A stretch of DNA of 64,000 bases from Reinekea marina. Its GTDB lineage: Bacteria > Pseudomonadota > Gammaproteobacteria > Pseudomonadales > Natronospirillaceae. The position numbers and the translations under genes were made by a program. The stretch covers positions 665,001 to 729,000 of the forward strand of contig NZ_JAUFQI010000001.1 of assembly GCF_030409715.1 (NCBI RefSeq), read 5' to 3'. The notes under the pieces were generated by a model. The model was not told the origin of the DNA and did not search any database. It worked only from the letters and a program-made list of their open reading frames with translations. Position 1 is the first letter of the stretch. Each line of letters starts with the position of its first letter. This document shows, piece by piece, positions 12,167 through 24,500 of this stretch.

Positions 12167-12241
12167 GCTCGCGTAGCTCAGTGGTAGAGCACTCCATTGG
12201 TAATGGAGAGGTCACGAGTTCAAATCTCGTCGTGAGCACCA
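12167..12241 (+). tRNA. tRNA-Thr (GGT)
   Basis: The acceptor GCTCGCG pairs with CGTGAGC. The anticodon stem CTCCA/TGGAG holds loop TTGGTAA with anticodon GGT, and the CCA end is encoded. It lies directly upstream of tufA, as in the E. coli thrT-tufB order. Confidence 0.97.
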
Positions 12242-12317
12242 TTAAAATTTTCTTGAGGCAGCACAAGTTATGGGTGACTGCCTTTTTTGCATGTGAAACA
12301 TACTAGAGGCGTTGTTT

Positions 12318-13541
12318 ATGGGTAAGGCTACTTTTGAACGTACTAAGCCCCACGTTAACGTGGGCACAATTGGTCACGTTGACCATGGTAAAACAACTTT
12401 AACAGCTGCGCTAACGCGTGTTTGTGCTGAAGTTTGGGGCGGCGCTGCCGTTGCATTCGACGGTATCGATAACGCTCCTGAAGAGCGTGAGCGTGGTATC
12501 ACTATTTCAACTTCTCACGTTGAATACGATTCACCAATCCGTCACTACGCACACGTAGACTGCCCGGGTCACGCCGATTATGTTAAAAACATGATCACTG
12601 GTGCGGCTCAGATGGACGGCGCGATCTTGGTTTGTGGCGCGACTGACGGCCCTATGCCTCAGACTCGTGAGCACATCCTATTATCTGGTCAGGTAGGTGT
12701 TCCTTTCATCGTTGTATTCTTAAACAAAGCCGATCTTCTTGCTGAAGACTGTGGTGGTGTTGGTTCTGAAGAATACGCTGAGATGTTAGAGTTAGTTGAA
12801 ATGGAAATCCGTGACCTATTGTCACAGTACGATTTCCCTGGCGACGATGCGCCAATCATTGCAGGTTCTGCATTGATGGCACTAGAAGGTAAAGACGACG
12901 ACGGTCTTGGTACTACAGCGGTTAAGTCTCTAGTTGAAGCACTAGACTCTTACATCCCTGAGCCAGAGCGTGCGATCGACATGCCTTTCTTGCTACCAAT
13001 TGAAGATGTATTCTCAATTTCTGGTCGTGGTACTGTTGTAACCGGTCGTGTTGAGCGCGGTATCATCAACTCTGGTGACGAAGTTGAAATCGTTGGTATC
13101 AAAGAAACAACTAAGACTGTTGTAACTGGTGTTGAAATGTTCCGTAAGCTGCTTGACGAAGGTCGTGCAGGTGAGAACATTGGTGCCCTTCTACGTGGTA
13201 CTAAGCGTGAAGAGATCGAGCGTGGACAAGTATTGTCTAAGCCTGGTTCAATCACTCCGCACACTAAGTTCGAAGCTGAAGTATACGTACTAAGCAAAGA
13301 CGAAGGTGGCCGTCACACGCCATTCTTCAAAGGTTACCGTCCACAGTTCTACTTCCGTACAACTGACGTAACAGGTGCTTGTGAGCTTCCTGAAGGCGTA
13401 GAAATGGTAATGCCTGGTGACAACATTAAGATGGAAGTTGAGTTAATCGCTCCTATCGCAATGGATGAAGGTCTACGTTTCGCGATCCGTGAAGGTGGCC
13501 GTACCGTTGGTGCTGGTGTTGTAGCTAAAATCATCGACTAA
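12318..13541 (+). CDS. tufA: elongation factor Tu, copy 1
   Basis: EF-Tu delivers aminoacyl-tRNA to the ribosome as a GTP complex. The 407-residue protein shows GHVDHGKTT, the effector [16 protein letters not shown] and NKAD, and all three domains. The length is above the usual 394 because of an insertion after NKADLL and around ALEGKDDDG. The ATG at 12318 has GAGG 8 nt upstream; the upstream TTG at 12312 is not needed. Its protein is identical to the second copy at 29055-30278, and I found only four silent differences in the DNA. It is probably cotranscribed with the three tRNAs. Confidence 0.98.
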   Translation: MGKATFERTKPHVNVGTIGHVDHGKTTLTAALTRVCAEVWGGAAVAFDGIDNAPEERERGITISTSHVEYDSPIRHYAHVDCPGHADYVKNMITGAAQMDGAILVCGATDGPMPQTREHILLSGQVGVPFIVVFLNKADLLAEDCGGVGSEEYAEMLELVEMEIRDLLSQYDFPGDDAPIIAGSALMALEGKDDDGLGTTAVKSLVEALDSYIPEPERAIDMPFLLPIEDVFSISGRGTVVTGRVERGIINSGDEVEIVGIKETTKTVVTGVEMFRKLLDEGRAGENIGALLRGTKREEIERGQVLSKPGSITPHTKFEAEVYVLSKDEGGRHTPFFKGYRPQFYFRTTDVTGACELPEGVEMVMPGDNIKMEVELIAPIAMDEGLRFAIREGGRTVGAGVVAKIID

Positions 13542-13558
13542 TTTGTCGGTAGATTTAT

Positions 13559-13586
13559 GAAAAGGGTGCTTCGGCACCCTTTTTTG
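13559..13586 (+). terminator. tufA terminator
   Basis: The stem AAAGGGTGC/GCACCCTTTT with a TTCG tetraloop and a T-run follows the tufA stop by about 20 bp. The same hairpin follows tufB at 30297-30323. Confidence 0.95.
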
Positions 13587-13721
13587 TGGGCGTGTAAAAA
13601 TAATTGTTAAAGTATTTTATGAAAAGACTGGAAAATCTCCATAAAATTCAATAACATGCGCACCTGATTTTTGTTCAAACAAATCTTTCTTAAGAATATT
13701 TAAAAAAGATTCAGATAGTGC

Positions 13722-13750
13722 TTGAAAAGCACGCTGGGCTGGCTTAGAAT
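13722..13750 (+). promoter_or_regulatory. promoter of tRNA-Trp-secE-nusG
   Basis: TTGAAA (13722-13727), a 17-nt spacer and TAGAAT (13745-13750) form a near-consensus sigma-70 promoter. The GC-rich discriminator CCGCCGCCC follows, and tRNA-Trp begins about 20 nt downstream. The discriminator suggests stringent control. Confidence 0.82.
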
Positions 13751-13770
13751 CCGCCGCCCAATTAAGTTAT

Positions 13771-13846
13771 AGGCCAGTAGTTCAATTGGTAGAGCGTCGG
13801 TCTCCAAAACCGAAAGTTGCGGGTTCGAGTCCCCCCTGGCCTGCCA
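13771..13846 (+). tRNA. tRNA-Trp (CCA)
   Basis: The acceptor AGGCCAG pairs with CTGGCCT. The anticodon loop TCTCCAAAA has CCA, and the CCA tail is encoded. It lies 33 nt before secE. Confidence 0.97.
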
Positions 13847-13879
13847 TATTTTGTAATCAACAGCACAGGTAATCGCTGC

Positions 13880-14251
13880 ATGAATGCTCAAGTGAATTCG
13901 TCAAACAGTGCGTTTGATTGGTTTAAGTGGATCGTGGTAGTCGCTCTCGTTGCGGGCACGGTTTACGGAAATTTTTACTTTGCTGAACAGTCATTGATTG
14001 TTCGTGTCGTTGTTGTGCTTGTTGCGTTGATCGTAGCATTGGGTGTTGCAGCTACTACGGAGAAAGGTCGTAGTGTGAATCGCTTGCGCCGTGATGCGTG
14101 GGTTGAAGTGCGTAAAGTCGTTTGGCCTACTCGCCAAGAGACAGTTCAAACAACAATGGTTGTTATCGGTTTTGTCCTTGTTGTTGCGTTGATCCTATGG
14201 GGTGTCGATACCTTGTTGGGTTTAGGCGTTAAAGCCATAGTTGAGCGATAG
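13880..14251 (+). CDS. secE: preprotein translocase subunit SecE
   Basis: SecE is the clamp subunit of the SecYEG inner-membrane channel. The product has 123 residues with three hydrophobic segments, the E. coli-type arrangement. The conserved cytoplasmic amphipathic stretch RRDAWVEVRKVVWPTRQET is followed by the last membrane helix. The ATG at 13880 gives the family-like MNAQVNSSNSAFDWFKW start. The frame stays open back into tRNA-Trp, but that extension is rejected. nusG follows after 13 bp. Confidence 0.96.
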   Translation: MNAQVNSSNSAFDWFKWIVVVALVAGTVYGNFYFAEQSLIVRVVVVLVALIVALGVAATTEKGRSVNRLRRDAWVEVRKVVWPTRQETVQTTMVVIGFVLVVALILWGVDTLLGLGVKAIVER

Positions 14252-14264
14252 TAAGGAATAAATT

Positions 14265-14798
14265 ATGTCAATGCGATGGTATGTGGTACATGCATATTCT
14301 GGTTATGAAAAGCGTGTGGCTGCTTCGTTGAAAGAGCAGGTTGAACTTCAAGGTATGCAAGATAGCTTCGGCGAAATTCTTGTGCCTACAGAGTCTGTTG
14401 TTGAGATGCGCGATGGCAAAAAGCGTAAGAGTGAGCGTAAATTCTATCCTGGATATGTATTAGTAGAGATGGATATGAATGACGAGTCATGGCACTTGGT
14501 GAAAGATACTCCTCGAGTTATGGGTTTTATCGGTGGGACGGCAGAGAAGCCAGCGCCACTAACCAGTAAAGAAGCCGAAGGTATCTTGCAGCGTGTGCAA
14601 GAAGGTTCTGAGAAGCCAACGCAAAAAACAATTTACGAGCCAGGCGAAATGGTTCGTGTTATCGATGGTCCGTTTGCAGACTTCAACGGTACGGTCGAGA
14701 AAGTGAATTACGAAAAGAGCCGCTTACAGGTGTCGGTATCGATCTTTGGTCGTGCTACTCCGGTTGAGTTGGAGTTCTCGCAAGTCGAGAAGAGCTAA
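14265..14798 (+). CDS. nusG: transcription termination/antitermination factor NusG
   Basis: NusG binds RNA polymerase, suppresses pausing, links to Rho and couples transcription to the ribosome. The 177-residue protein has the NGN domain ([16 protein letters not shown] and [10 protein letters not shown]) and a C-terminal KOW domain ([22 protein letters not shown]). An AGGA ribosome site lies in front of the ATG. It is cotranscribed with secE and ends just before an intrinsic terminator. Confidence 0.97.
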   Translation: MSMRWYVVHAYSGYEKRVAASLKEQVELQGMQDSFGEILVPTESVVEMRDGKKRKSERKFYPGYVLVEMDMNDESWHLVKDTPRVMGFIGGTAEKPAPLTSKEAEGILQRVQEGSEKPTQKTIYEPGEMVRVIDGPFADFNGTVEKVNYEKSRLQVSVSIFGRATPVELEFSQVEKS

Positions 14799-14816
14799 AA
14801 GAAGCAAAGAACAAGC

Positions 14817-14840
14817 AACCTGGCTAGCGCCGGGTTTTTT
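14817..14840 (+). terminator. nusG terminator/attenuator before rplK
   Basis: AACCTGGC and GCCGGGTT pair around TAGC and are followed by TTTTTT. It separates secE-nusG from the ribosomal protein operon, so it may be a partial terminator. Confidence 0.85.
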
Positions 14841-14901
14841 GGTCTTTGTCTGTTGAACTGGGGAGCCGTTAGGCGTTTGCACCCAAAATGAGGAAGCTAT
14901 A

Positions 14902-15336
14902 ATGGCTAAGAAAGTACAAGCTTATATCAAGCTGCAAGTTAAAGCGGGTCAAGCTAACCCGAGTCCACCGGTAGGTCCTGCGTTGGGTCAGCACGGTGTA
15001 AACATCATGGAATTCTGTAAGGCGTTCAATGCTGAGACTCAAAAGCTTGAGCCAGGTTTGCCAGTTCCTGTAGTAATTACAGTATATGCAGACCGTAGTT
15101 TTACATTCATCACTAAAACTCCTCCTGCTGCGATTTTGTTGAAGAAAGCAGCTGGTATTACGAGTGGCTCTGGCCGCCCGAATACTGAAAAAGTTGGCAC
15201 GGTTAAGCGCGCGCAATTAGAAGAAATTGCAACTGCAAAAGACCCTGACTTAACAGCAGGCGATATGGACGCTGCGGTTCGTACCATTGCTGGTACTGCT
15301 CGAAGCATGGGTTTAAATGTTGAGGGTGTAGAATAA
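14902..15336 (+). CDS. rplK: 50S ribosomal protein L11
   Basis: L11 forms the GTPase-associated stalk base on 23S rRNA and is needed for RelA activation. The 144-residue product starts [35 protein letters not shown], the conserved N-terminus, and ends in the rRNA-binding C-terminal domain. An AGGAAG site precedes the ATG. Its TAA shares one base with the ATG of rplA, so the two are coupled. Confidence 0.98.
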   Translation: MAKKVQAYIKLQVKAGQANPSPPVGPALGQHGVNIMEFCKAFNAETQKLEPGLPVPVVITVYADRSFTFITKTPPAAILLKKAAGITSGSGRPNTEKVGTVKRAQLEEIATAKDPDLTAGDMDAAVRTIAGTARSMGLNVEGVE

Positions 15337-16031
15337 TGGCTAAGTTATCTAAGCGTGCTCGTTTAGCAAAAGAAAAAGTAGATCCAGTTAAGGCTTATAG
15401 TTTTGATGAGGCTTACGCTACTTTAAAAGAATTATCGACTGTTAAGTTTGTAGAGTCTGTAGATATCTCTGTTAACTTAGGTATCGATGCACGTAAATCA
15501 GATCAAAACGTACGTGGCTCTACTGTACTGCCAAATGGTACAGGTAAAGAAGTTCGTGTTGCGGTATTTTCTCAAGGCGACAACGCTGAAGCAGCTAAAG
15601 CTGCTGGCGCTGACGTTGTTGGTATGGATGATCTTGCTGAGCTAATGAAAGGCGGTGATTTGGACTTTGGCGTAGTTATCGCTTCTCCAGATGCAATGCG
15701 CGTTGTTGGTCAGTTAGGTCAGTTGTTAGGTCCTCGCGGCCTAATGCCTAACCCGAAAGTAGGTACTGTTACCGCTGACGTTGCTCAAGCAGTTAAGAAT
15801 GCTAAAGCAGGTCAAGCACGCTTCCGTACAGACAAGAACGGTATTATCCACGCATGTGTGGGTAAAATTGATTTCGACGCAACTGCAATTAAAGAAAATG
15901 CTGAGGCATTGCTTGCAGACCTTAAGAAGCTAAAACCAGCTTCTGCAAAGGGTGTTTATCTTAAGAAAGTTTCACTATCGACCACTATGGGTCCTGGTGT
16001 CACTGTAGATTTAAGCACACTAAGCGTCTAA
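15336..16031 (+). CDS. rplA: 50S ribosomal protein L1
   Basis: L1 binds 23S rRNA at the E-site stalk, and as a family trait it represses its own operon by binding the L11 leader. The 231-residue protein has the expected length, with [21 protein letters not shown] at the start and the signature [22 protein letters not shown]. It overlaps rplK by one base (TAATG). Confidence 0.98.
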   Translation: MAKLSKRARLAKEKVDPVKAYSFDEAYATLKELSTVKFVESVDISVNLGIDARKSDQNVRGSTVLPNGTGKEVRVAVFSQGDNAEAAKAAGADVVGMDDLAELMKGGDLDFGVVIASPDAMRVVGQLGQLLGPRGLMPNPKVGTVTADVAQAVKNAKAGQARFRTDKNGIIHACVGKIDFDATAIKENAEALLADLKKLKPASAKGVYLKKVSLSTTMGPGVTVDLSTLSV

Positions 16032-16049
16032 GAACCTTTGGGGTGCGGC

Positions 16050-16200
16050 CTTAGCGTCGCACAGTCAAAGACCGTAGGTGAGTGAGAGCTCTTAATTTCC
16101 TACGCAGACGGTAACCCGAGCACATATTATATGAGCTTACTCTGTTGCCGTTAAAACAGGTCAACCTGCAAAGGTTGAAAATAGGCTGACCCTTTAGAGG
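16050..16200 (+). ncRNA. L10 (rplJL) mRNA leader
   Basis: The 190-nt gap before rplJ holds a structured leader like the known L10 leader family. The phrases GTAGGTGAGTGAGAGCTCTTAA, TTCCTACGCAGACGG and TTGCCGTT can form the kink-turn and paired arms that L10-(L12)4 binds to repress rplJL. The recognition comes from these conserved phrases; boundaries are approximate. Confidence 0.75.
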
Positions 16201-16223
16201 GTTGTTAATCAGGAGATTTTTCA

Positions 16224-16718
16224 GTGGCACTGAATCTCGAAGGCAAAAAAGCAATTGTTGCGGAAGTCGCTGCAAAAGCATTAGAAGCCCAGTCATGCGT
16301 CATCGCCGATTCACGCGGCGTTGAAGTGAATGATATGACTTCTTTGCGTGCAACAGCTCGTGACAATGGCGTATGGCTAAAAGTCGTACGTAATACGCTT
16401 GCTCGCCGTGCAGTTGAGGGTTCTTCTTACGAAGGACTAGCTGACCAATTCGTCGGCCCAACTTTAATCGCTTTTTCAATGGATCATCCAGGTGCGGGCG
16501 CCCGTATCTTGTCTGATTTTGCGAAAGAAAACGACAAGTTGGAACTTAAAGCTGCAATGTTCGAAGGGGAGATTACTCCTGTCGATCAATTGGCGAAACT
16601 ACCAACATACGACGAAGCTATCGCGAAGTTAATGAGCGTGATGAAAGAAGCGTCTGCTGGCAAGTTAGTACGTACATTGGCTGCTTTACGCGACCAAAAA
16701 GAACAGGAAGCAGCGTAA
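16224..16718 (+). CDS. rplJ: 50S ribosomal protein L10
   Basis: L10 anchors L7/L12 dimers to the ribosomal stalk and is the autogenous regulator through the leader upstream. The 164 residues match the family length. They include [35 protein letters not shown] and the C-terminal helix that binds L12. The start is GTG at 16224, with AGGAG 8 nt upstream. Confidence 0.98.
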   Translation: MALNLEGKKAIVAEVAAKALEAQSCVIADSRGVEVNDMTSLRATARDNGVWLKVVRNTLARRAVEGSSYEGLADQFVGPTLIAFSMDHPGAGARILSDFAKENDKLELKAAMFEGEITPVDQLAKLPTYDEAIAKLMSVMKEASAGKLVRTLAALRDQKEQEAA

Positions 16719-16788
16719 TTTCATTTAGAAATTACTTTGCTTATTAACGGTTTATTGGGGTTAACCCAAACAGATTAGGAATTATGTC

Positions 16789-17157
16789 ATGTCTCTGACT
16801 AAAGACGATATCATTAATGCAGTTGCTGAGATGTCTGTAAAAGACGTTGTTGAATTGATCGAAGCAATGGAAGAAAAATTTGGCGTATCTGCAGCAGCTG
16901 CTGTAGCCGCTGGTCCTGCTGGCGAAGCTGGCGGTGCAGCTGAACAGACTGAGTTCGACGTAATGTTGACTGCTGTTGGCGACAAGAAAGTAAACGTAAT
17001 TAAAGCAGTACGTGAAGTTACTGGCCTTGGCTTGAAAGAAGCTAAAGGTTTAGTAGACGCTGTTCCTTCTGCAATTAAAGAAGGCGTAGAGAAAGCTGAA
17101 GCTGAAGAAATTCAAGCTAAGCTAACTGAAGCGGGTGCTTCTGTAGAATTGAAGTAA
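16789..17157 (+). CDS. rplL: 50S ribosomal protein L7/L12
   Basis: L7/L12 forms the flexible stalk that recruits translational GTPases. The 122-residue product has the N-terminal dimerisation region ([24 protein letters not shown]), an Ala/Gly-rich hinge (about 36-52), and the C-terminal domain with [20 protein letters not shown]. It lies 70 bp after rplJ in the same operon. Confidence 0.98.
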   Translation: MSLTKDDIINAVAEMSVKDVVELIEAMEEKFGVSAAAAVAAGPAGEAGGAAEQTEFDVMLTAVGDKKVNVIKAVREVTGLGLKEAKGLVDAVPSAIKEGVEKAEAEEIQAKLTEAGASVELK

Positions 17158-17197
17158 TTCAATTTAAATTGAGTGGCCTTAGCTGCTCAATTTGATT

Positions 17198-17228
17198 GGC
17201 TGGTAGCCTAATAGGTTACCGGCCTTTT
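17198..17228 (+). terminator. rplL-rpoB attenuator hairpin
   Basis: GGCTGGTAGC and GTTACCGGCC pair (with G-U pairs) around CTAATAG and are followed by TTTT. By position this is the counterpart of the E. coli rplL-rpoB attenuator, which lets only part of the transcripts into rpoBC. The 290-bp gap holds no gene. Confidence 0.65.
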
Positions 17229-17446
17229 CCTGTCTTACAGGGATACAATATTTACACTGCAGGAGTTTTTCTTGTAGTCTGGAACAAAGTGCGAGATTTT
17301 GCACTTGGGGCCTCTCGATAATGGGGCGCACAGGAAGTGAAAGTCGGAGTTATTAGACCTGTCTGCTGATAACTGATATCCGATTCACCGCATTTTATGC
17401 GGTAAACCACCAGACACACCGTTGGTGAACAAGCTGGGGATTGCTG

Positions 17447-20400
17447 ATGGCATATTCTTATACCGAAAAGAAACGAATTCGTAAGAATTTCGGTAAACTA
17501 GAGCCGGTTATGGACATTCCATACCTACTGGCTATACAGTTGGACTCCTACCGGAGTTTTCTACAAGCAGATCTAGACGCTGCTGAGCGTCAAGATAGCG
17601 GGTTGCACGCTGCATTTAAGTCTGTATTTCCAATTGTAAGTTATTCTGGAAATGCGGCGCTTGAATACGTCAGCTATAAATTGGGCAAGCCTGCGTTTGA
17701 CGTTAAAGAATGTCAATTACGTGGCGTAACCTATTCCGCTCCTCTGCGCGTAAAAGTTCGATTGATTATTTATGATAAAGAATCTTCGAGCAAAGCGATA
17801 AAGGACATCAAGGAACAAGAAGTCTACATGGGCGAGATCCCATTGATGACTGATAACGGCACCTTTATTGTAAATGGTACAGAGCGAGTTGTTGTATCTC
17901 AGCTGCACCGTTCACCAGGTGTGTTCTATGATCATGATAAGGGTAAGACGCATAGCTCTGGTAAGCTATTGCATTCTGCACGCGTGATTCCTTACCGTGG
18001 CTCATGGTTAGATTTCGAATTTGATCCTAAAGATCAAGTATTCGTCCGTATCGATCGTCGTCGTAAACTGCCGGCAACTATTTTGCTTCGCGCATTAGAG
18101 TTTACAAATCAAGAAATCTTGGACATGTTCTTCGAGCGTGTTGGTTTCAGCTTAAAAGACGATGCATTCTCTATGGATGTTGTGCCTGAGCGCTTAAAAG
18201 GCGAAACAGCGGCATTCGAAATAAAAGATTCTAAAGGCAATGTATTAGTTGAAGAAGGCCGCCGTATTACGGCTCGTCATATCCGTGATTTTAAAACGGC
18301 TAAACTAACCTCAGTAGAAGTACCTGATACGTTCTTACTGGGTAAAGCACTTGCTACTGATATTATTGATTCAAGTACCGGTGAAATTCTTGCTAACTGT
18401 AACGATGAAATCACATTAGAAGTACTTGAGCAATTCCGAGCTCAAAAGATTAAGTCTTTTGAAACGCTTTATACCAATGACTTAGATTGCGGTCCGTTTG
18501 TTTCTGACACACTACGAAACGATCCGACCAGCACGCCATTGGAAGCTCTGGTAGAAATCTACCGTATGATGCGTCCTGGTGAGCCACCAACGAAAGAGTC
18601 TGCGGAAACTTTATTCCAAAACCTTTTCTTCTCTGCCGATCGTTACGATCTTTCAACTGTTGGACGCATGAAGTTCAACCGTCGTTTAGGGCGTGATGAA
18701 GATACAGGCGAAGGCACACTGAGCCGTGAAGATATCGTTGATGTTTTAAAAACATTGGTTGATATTCGTAACGGTAAAGGCGGTGTCGATGATATCGACC
18801 ACCTTGGTAACCGTCGTGTTCGTTCTGTTGGCGAAATGGCTGAAAACCAATTCCGAGTAGGTTTGGTTCGAGTTGAACGTGCGGTTCGTGAACGTTTGTC
18901 TATGGCTGAAAGCGAAGGCCTAATGCCGCAAGACTTAGTGAACGCTAAGCCTGTAGCTGCAGCAATCAAAGAATTCTTTGGTTCTTCTCAGTTATCTCAG
19001 TTCATGGATCAAAACAACCCGCTGTCTGGTATTACCAACAAGCGTCGTGTTTCTGCATTAGGTCCAGGCGGCTTAACGCGTGAGCGTGCTGGCTTTGAAG
19101 TTCGAGACGTACACCCGACTCACTATGGTCGTGTTTGTCCGATTGAAACGCCAGAAGGTCCAAACATTGGTTTGATCAACACCCTATCAACTTATGCTCG
19201 AACAAACCACTACGGTTTCTTAGAGACGCCATACCGTAAAGTTGAAAACGGTAAAGTGACCGATGAAATCGTTTATTTATCTGCTATCGACGAAGCCAAG
19301 CATACCATTGCACAGGCAAACGTACCGGTTAACGATAAGGGCATGATTGAAGGTGAATTTGTTCAGGTACGCCACCAGAATGAATTTACATTAGCGGCGC
19401 TCGATAAAGTTGACATGATGGATGTATCTCCTCGTCAAGTTGTATCGGTTGCAGCATCACTTATTCCATTCTTAGAGCACGATGATGCTAACCGAGCCTT
19501 AATGGGCTCGAACATGCAACGTCAAGCCGTTCCGACTTTGAAGTCTGATAAACCACTTGTGGGTACAGGCATCGAGCGTAACGTAGCGATTGACTCCGGC
19601 GTGTGTGTCGTAGCCGATCGTGGTGGTGTGGTTGAGTTTGTAGATGCTTCTCGTATCGTTGTTAAGGTACAAGATAGCGAAATCGGTGAAGATGACGCCG
19701 GTGTTGATATCTACAACTTAACTAAGTACACCCGCTCTAACCAAAACACCTGTATTAACCAGCGTACTATTGTGCGTCAAGGTGACATGATTGCTCGTGG
19801 CGATGTATTAGCTGACGGTCCATCTGTTGACTTAGGTGAACTCGCATTAGGTCAAAACATGCGTATCGCCTTCATGCCTTGGAATGGTTATAACTACGAA
19901 GATTCCATCTTGGTTTCTGAAAAGGTTGTACAGGAAGACCGATTTACGTCTATCCACATTCAAGAATTAACCTGTATCGCACGTGATACCAAGTTGGGCG
20001 CAGAAGAAATTTCAGCGGATATCCCTAACGTTGGTGAAGCAGCGCTTGGTAAATTAGATGAGTCGGGTATCGTTTATATCGGTGCTGAAGTAGGTCCTGG
20101 TGACATTCTCGTCGGCAAAGTAACGCCGAAGAGTGAAACTCAGCTTACTCCTGAAGAAAAACTACTGCGTGCCATTTTCGGTGAGAAAGCGTCTGATGTT
20201 AAAGACACTTCTCTACGAGTTAAAGGCGGCATGCGTGGAACGGTTATCGATGTTCAAACTTTCACACGTGATGGTGTTGAACGCGATCAACGTTCTAAAG
20301 ATATTGAACGTCAAGCGCTTGAAGAGTTCCGTAAAGATCTTAACGCTGAATTCCGTATCATTGAAAATGCGGTATACGAGCGTTTAGCTGCTCAGCTGAT

Positions 20401-21529
20401 TGGTCAAAGCGTTGCTGGCGGTCCAAACTTAAGCAAAGGCGATACGCTGACAGAAGAATACTTGAACCAGCTTCCACGTGCTGATTGGTTCAAGTTGCGC
20501 TTGCAAGATGAAGCCGCAGCCGCCGCGTTAGAGTCTTCCGAAAACCAGCTTAAAGAACGTAAAGCTGAGCAAGAAGAACGCTTTGATGACAAGAAGCGTA
20601 AGCTTCAGTCGGGTGATGATCTAAACCCTGGCGTATTAAAAGTCGTTAAAGTTTACCTTGCTGTGAAACGTCGTATTCAGCCAGGTGATAAAATGGCTGG
20701 TCGTCACGGTAACAAAGGTGTTATCTCGGTCATTATGCCTATCGAAGATATGCCATACGATGAAAAAGGTAACCCTGTAGACGTGGTTCTTAACCCGTTA
20801 GGTGTACCGTCTCGTATGAACGTTGGTCAGGTTTTAGAAACTCACTTAGGTGCAGCAGCTAAAGGCTTGGGTGACCGTATCAATGAAATGGTTGAAGAGC
20901 AGCGTTCTATTGCAGAAGTTCGTGATTTCCTAGGTCAGGTTTATAACGAATCTGGAGAAGGCTACCGTACAGAAACTTTAGGTGATTTCTCAGACGAAGA
21001 AATTAAAGAGTTGGCGAAAAACTTAAGTGGTGGTGTACCCATCGCGACGCCAGTCTTTGATGGTGCTGCAGAATCTGAAGTTAAAGGTTTGTTACGCCTA
21101 GCAGGAATGGACGACAGCGGTCAGATCCAACTATGGGATGGTCGTACCGGTAATGCGTTTGAAAACAAAACCACAGTCGGTTACATGTACATGTTGAAGT
21201 TGAACCATTTGGTCGACGACAAGATGCATGCTCGTTCGACTGGTTCTTACAGTCTTGTGACTCAGCAGCCATTGGGCGGTAAAGCGCAATTTGGTGGTCA
21301 GCGATTCGGTGAGATGGAAGTATGGGCGCTTGAAGCTTATGGTGCCGCTTACACCTTGCAAGAAATGTTGACAGTGAAATCAGATGACGTGAATGGCCGT
21401 ACGAAGATGTATAAAAACATCGTCGATGGTGATCACCGTATGGAGCCTGGTATGCCGGAATCTTTCAACGTATTAGTGAAAGAAATCCGCTCTCTAGGTA
21501 TCGATATGGAACTGGAAAACGAAGACTAA
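17447..21529 (+). CDS. rpoB: RNA polymerase beta subunit
   Basis: The protein has 1360 residues, close to the family length. It shows [18 protein letters not shown], the fork and rifampicin region around [51 protein letters not shown] and the C-terminal [25 protein letters not shown]. The ATG at 17447 has GGGGA 6 nt upstream. Within the rifampicin-binding cluster, the position equal to E. coli His526 is Asn (residue 531 here) and E523 is Gly; both differ from the common gammaproteobacterial sequence. Confidence 0.99.
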   Translation: MAYSYTEKKRIRKNFGKLEPVMDIPYLLAIQLDSYRSFLQADLDAAERQDSGLHAAFKSVFPIVSYSGNAALEYVSYKLGKPAFDVKECQLRGVTYSAPLRVKVRLIIYDKESSSKAIKDIKEQEVYMGEIPLMTDNGTFIVNGTERVVVSQLHRSPGVFYDHDKGKTHSSGKLLHSARVIPYRGSWLDFEFDPKDQVFVRIDRRRKLPATILLRALEFTNQEILDMFFERVGFSLKDDAFSMDVVPERLKGETAAFEIKDSKGNVLVEEGRRITARHIRDFKTAKLTSVEVPDTFLLGKALATDIIDSSTGEILANCNDEITLEVLEQFRAQKIKSFETLYTNDLDCGPFVSDTLRNDPTSTPLEALVEIYRMMRPGEPPTKESAETLFQNLFFSADRYDLSTVGRMKFNRRLGRDEDTGEGTLSREDIVDVLKTLVDIRNGKGGVDDIDHLGNRRVRSVGEMAENQFRVGLVRVERAVRERLSMAESEGLMPQDLVNAKPVAAAIKEFFGSSQLSQFMDQNNPLSGITNKRRVSALGPGGLTRERAGFEVRDVHPTHYGRVCPIETPEGPNIGLINTLSTYARTNHYGFLETPYRKVENGKVTDEIVYLSAIDEAKHTIAQANVPVNDKGMIEGEFVQVRHQNEFTLAALDKVDMMDVSPRQVVSVAASLIPFLEHDDANRALMGSNMQRQAVPTLKSDKPLVGTGIERNVAIDSGVCVVADRGGVVEFVDASRIVVKVQDSEIGEDDAGVDIYNLTKYTRSNQNTCINQRTIVRQGDMIARGDVLADGPSVDLGELALGQNMRIAFMPWNGYNYEDSILVSEKVVQEDRFTSIHIQELTCIARDTKLGAEEISADIPNVGEAALGKLDESGIVYIGAEVGPGDILVGKVTPKSETQLTPEEKLLRAIFGEKASDVKDTSLRVKGGMRGTVIDVQTFTRDGVERDQRSKDIERQALEEFRKDLNAEFRIIENAVYERLAAQLIGQSVAGGPNLSKGDTLTEEYLNQLPRADWFKLRLQDEAAAAALESSENQLKERKAEQEERFDDKKRKLQSGDDLNPGVLKVVKVYLAVKRRIQPGDKMAGRHGNKGVISVIMPIEDMPYDEKGNPVDVVLNPLGVPSRMNVGQVLETHLGAAAKGLGDRINEMVEEQRSIAEVRDFLGQVYNESGEGYRTETLGDFSDEEIKELAKNLSGGVPIATPVFDGAAESEVKGLLRLAGMDDSGQIQLWDGRTGNAFENKTTVGYMYMLKLNHLVDDKMHARSTGSYSLVTQQPLGGKAQFGGQRFGEMEVWALEAYGAAYTLQEMLTVKSDDVNGRTKMYKNIVDGDHRMEPGMPESFNVLVKEIRSLGIDMELENED

Positions 21530-21589
21530 GTGAACGGGCGGGCGGCACTAGTTGCCGCCTAAGTTGCCAACTCCCTGCGGAGCTGAAAC

Positions 21590-24500
21590 ATGAAAGATTT
21601 ATTAAATTTACTGAAAACCCAAGGCCAAGCGGAAGAGTTTGACTCTATACGTATTGGCTTGGCCTCTCCGGATATGATCCGTTCTTGGTCTTTCGGTGAA
21701 GTAAAAAAGCCAGAAACAATTAACTACCGTACTTTCAAGCCAGAGCGTGATGGTTTGTTTTGTGCGCGTATTTTTGGACCCATTAAAGACTACGAATGCC
21801 TATGCGGAAAGTATAAGCGTTTAAAACATCGTGGTGTTATCTGTGAAAAGTGTGGCGTTGAAGTTACCCAATCTAAAGTGCGTCGTGAGCGCATGGGTCA
21901 TATTGAATTAGCGGCACCAGTAGCACACATTTGGTTCTTAAAATCTTTGCCATCTCGTATCGGCTTAATGCTTGATATGACGTTGCGTGATATTGAACGC
22001 ATTTTGTATTACGAATCATTTGTTGTGATCGATCCAGGCTTAACTAGCCTAGAAAAAGCACAGCTTTTAACAGATGAAGAATACTACGAAGCGATCGAAG
22101 AATTTGGTGATGACTTCGATGCCCGAATGGGTGCTGAAGCCGTACAGAAATTATTAGAAGCGATTGATTTAGAAGCTGATATTGCAGAGTTGCGTGAAGC
22201 GATTCCAGCAACTAACTCAGAAACTAAAATCAAGAAACTGTCTAAGCGTTTGAAGTTGCTAGAAGCTTTCCATAAGTCGGGCAACTTGCCGACGTGGATG
22301 GTGATGCAAGTTCTTCCTGTATTACCACCAGATTTACGTCCGTTAGTACCGTTAGATGGTGGCCGTTTTGCAACCTCTGACTTGAACGATTTATACCGTC
22401 GCGTGATCAACCGTAACAACCGTTTAAAGCGTTTGTTAGAGTTAGCGGCACCAGACATCATCGTTCGTAACGAAAAACGTATGCTTCAAGAATCTGTTGA
22501 TGCCTTGTTAGATAACGGTCGTCGCGGTCGAGCTATTACTGGCTCAAACCGTCGCCCACTGAAATCTTTGGCTGACATGATTAAAGGTAAGCAAGGTCGT
22601 TTCCGTCAAAACTTACTTGGTAAGCGTGTAGATTACTCTGGTCGTTCGGTGATCGTTGTAGGACCTACTCTACGTTTACATCAGTGTGGTCTTCCTAAGA
22701 AGATGGCATTGGAATTATTCAAGCCATTCATTTTTAGCAAGCTTGAGCACCGTGGTTTAGCAACGACGATCAAAGCAGCTAAAAAGATGGTTGAACGCGA
22801 AGAGCCGATCGTTTGGGACATCCTTGACGAAGTGATTCGTGAACACCCAGTAATGCTTAACCGTGCACCAACACTTCACCGTTTGGGTATTCAAGCGTTT
22901 GAACCCGTGTTGATTGAAGGTAAGGCTATTAACTTGCACCCGTTAGTATGTGCGGCCTATAACGCCGACTTCGACGGTGACCAAATGGCTGTACACATTC
23001 CGTTGACGCTAGAAGCGCAATTGGAAGCACGTGCGTTGATGATGTCTACCAACAACATCTTATCGCCAGCATCGGGTGAACCGATTATTGTTCCTTCGCA
23101 AGACGTTGTCTTGGGTCTGTATTACATGACTCGTGGCCGCTTAAATGCGAAAGGCGAAAACATGGTGTTCTCTAACATCGCAGAAGTTGAACGTGCTTAT
23201 GGTGCGGGTCAAGTTGCGTTGCAAGCCATGGTTAAAGTTCGTATTAACGAAGTGAGCTACACCGAAGATGGTGAGCGAGTAGAGACATCTACGATCAAAG
23301 ATACTACTGTTGGTCGTTCAATTCTTTATTCGATCGCGCCGGAAGGCATGCCGTTTGAAATGTTCAACAAACCAATGAAAAAGAAAGCAATTTCTGGATT
23401 GTTGAACGAGTGTTATCGCTCGGTTGGATTAAAAGAAACAGTTATTTTCGCTGACCAAATCATGTACATGGGCTTTAGTTACGCAACTAAGTCAGGTGCT
23501 TCAATTGGTGTGAATGACTTTGTTATTCCACAAGCGAAATACGACATCTTGGCCGCTTCTGAAGCGGAAGTACAAGAAGTTGAAGAACAGTTTGCTCAGG
23601 GTTTAATTACTCAGGGCGAGAAATACAACAAAGTTGTCGATTTATGGTCACGTTCAAACGACCAAATTGCTAAAGCGATGATGGAAGGTATTTCTAAAGA
23701 GTTTGTTACCGATAGAGATGGTAATGAAGTTGAGCAAGACTCATTCAACGCCGTATTTATGATGGCCGATTCAGGTGCACGTGGTAGTGCCACCCAGATT
23801 CGTCAGCTAGCAGGTATGCGTGGATTGATGGCTAAGCCAGATGGCTCAATTATTGAGAACCCAATTAAGGCAAACTTCCGTGAAGGTCTGTCGGTTGGTG
23901 AATACTTCATCTCTACCCACGGTGCTCGTAAAGGTTTGGCCGATACGGCATTGAAGACAGCGTCATCGGGTTACTTGACACGTCGTCTTGTAGACGTAGC
24001 TCAAGATGTTGTGGTAACTGAAGAAGATTGTGGTACAGAAGCCGGTGTTACACTTGAACCAATTATTGATGGTGGTGATATTGTTGTACCACTTACAGAG
24101 TTGGTATTAGGCCGAGTAGCCGCGGGTGATGTACTTGATCCAAATACAAATGAAACCGTGGTGCCTGCAGGTACCATGTTCGATGAGAAGTCTGTTGAGT
24201 TGTTGAACACTCACAGCATCGATCTCATCAAAGTACGTTCGCCAATTACCTGTGATACACGCTTCGGTATTTGTGCTCAGTGTTACGGACGTGACTTAGC
24301 ACGTGGCCACCGTATTAACATTGGTGAGGCAGTTGGTATTATTGCGGCTCAGTCAATTGGTGAGCCGGGTACACAGTTAACGATGCGTACGTTCCACATT
24401 GGTGGTGCAGCCTCTAGCTCATCTGCTGTCGATAACATTCAAGTTCGTCACGGTGGTTCTGTACATCTTCACAATGTGAAGACAGTAACCCGTGAAGATG

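Noticed and set aside
12950..13534. Antisense frames inside tufA, repeated identically inside tufB (29687-30271)
   Set aside because: They are mirror frames produced by the codon bias of tuf; their identity only reflects the duplicated gene.
13817..13879. Longer secE reading frame starting inside tRNA-Trp
   Set aside because: The first 21 codons lie on the tRNA and spacer. The ATG at 13880 gives a normal SecE.
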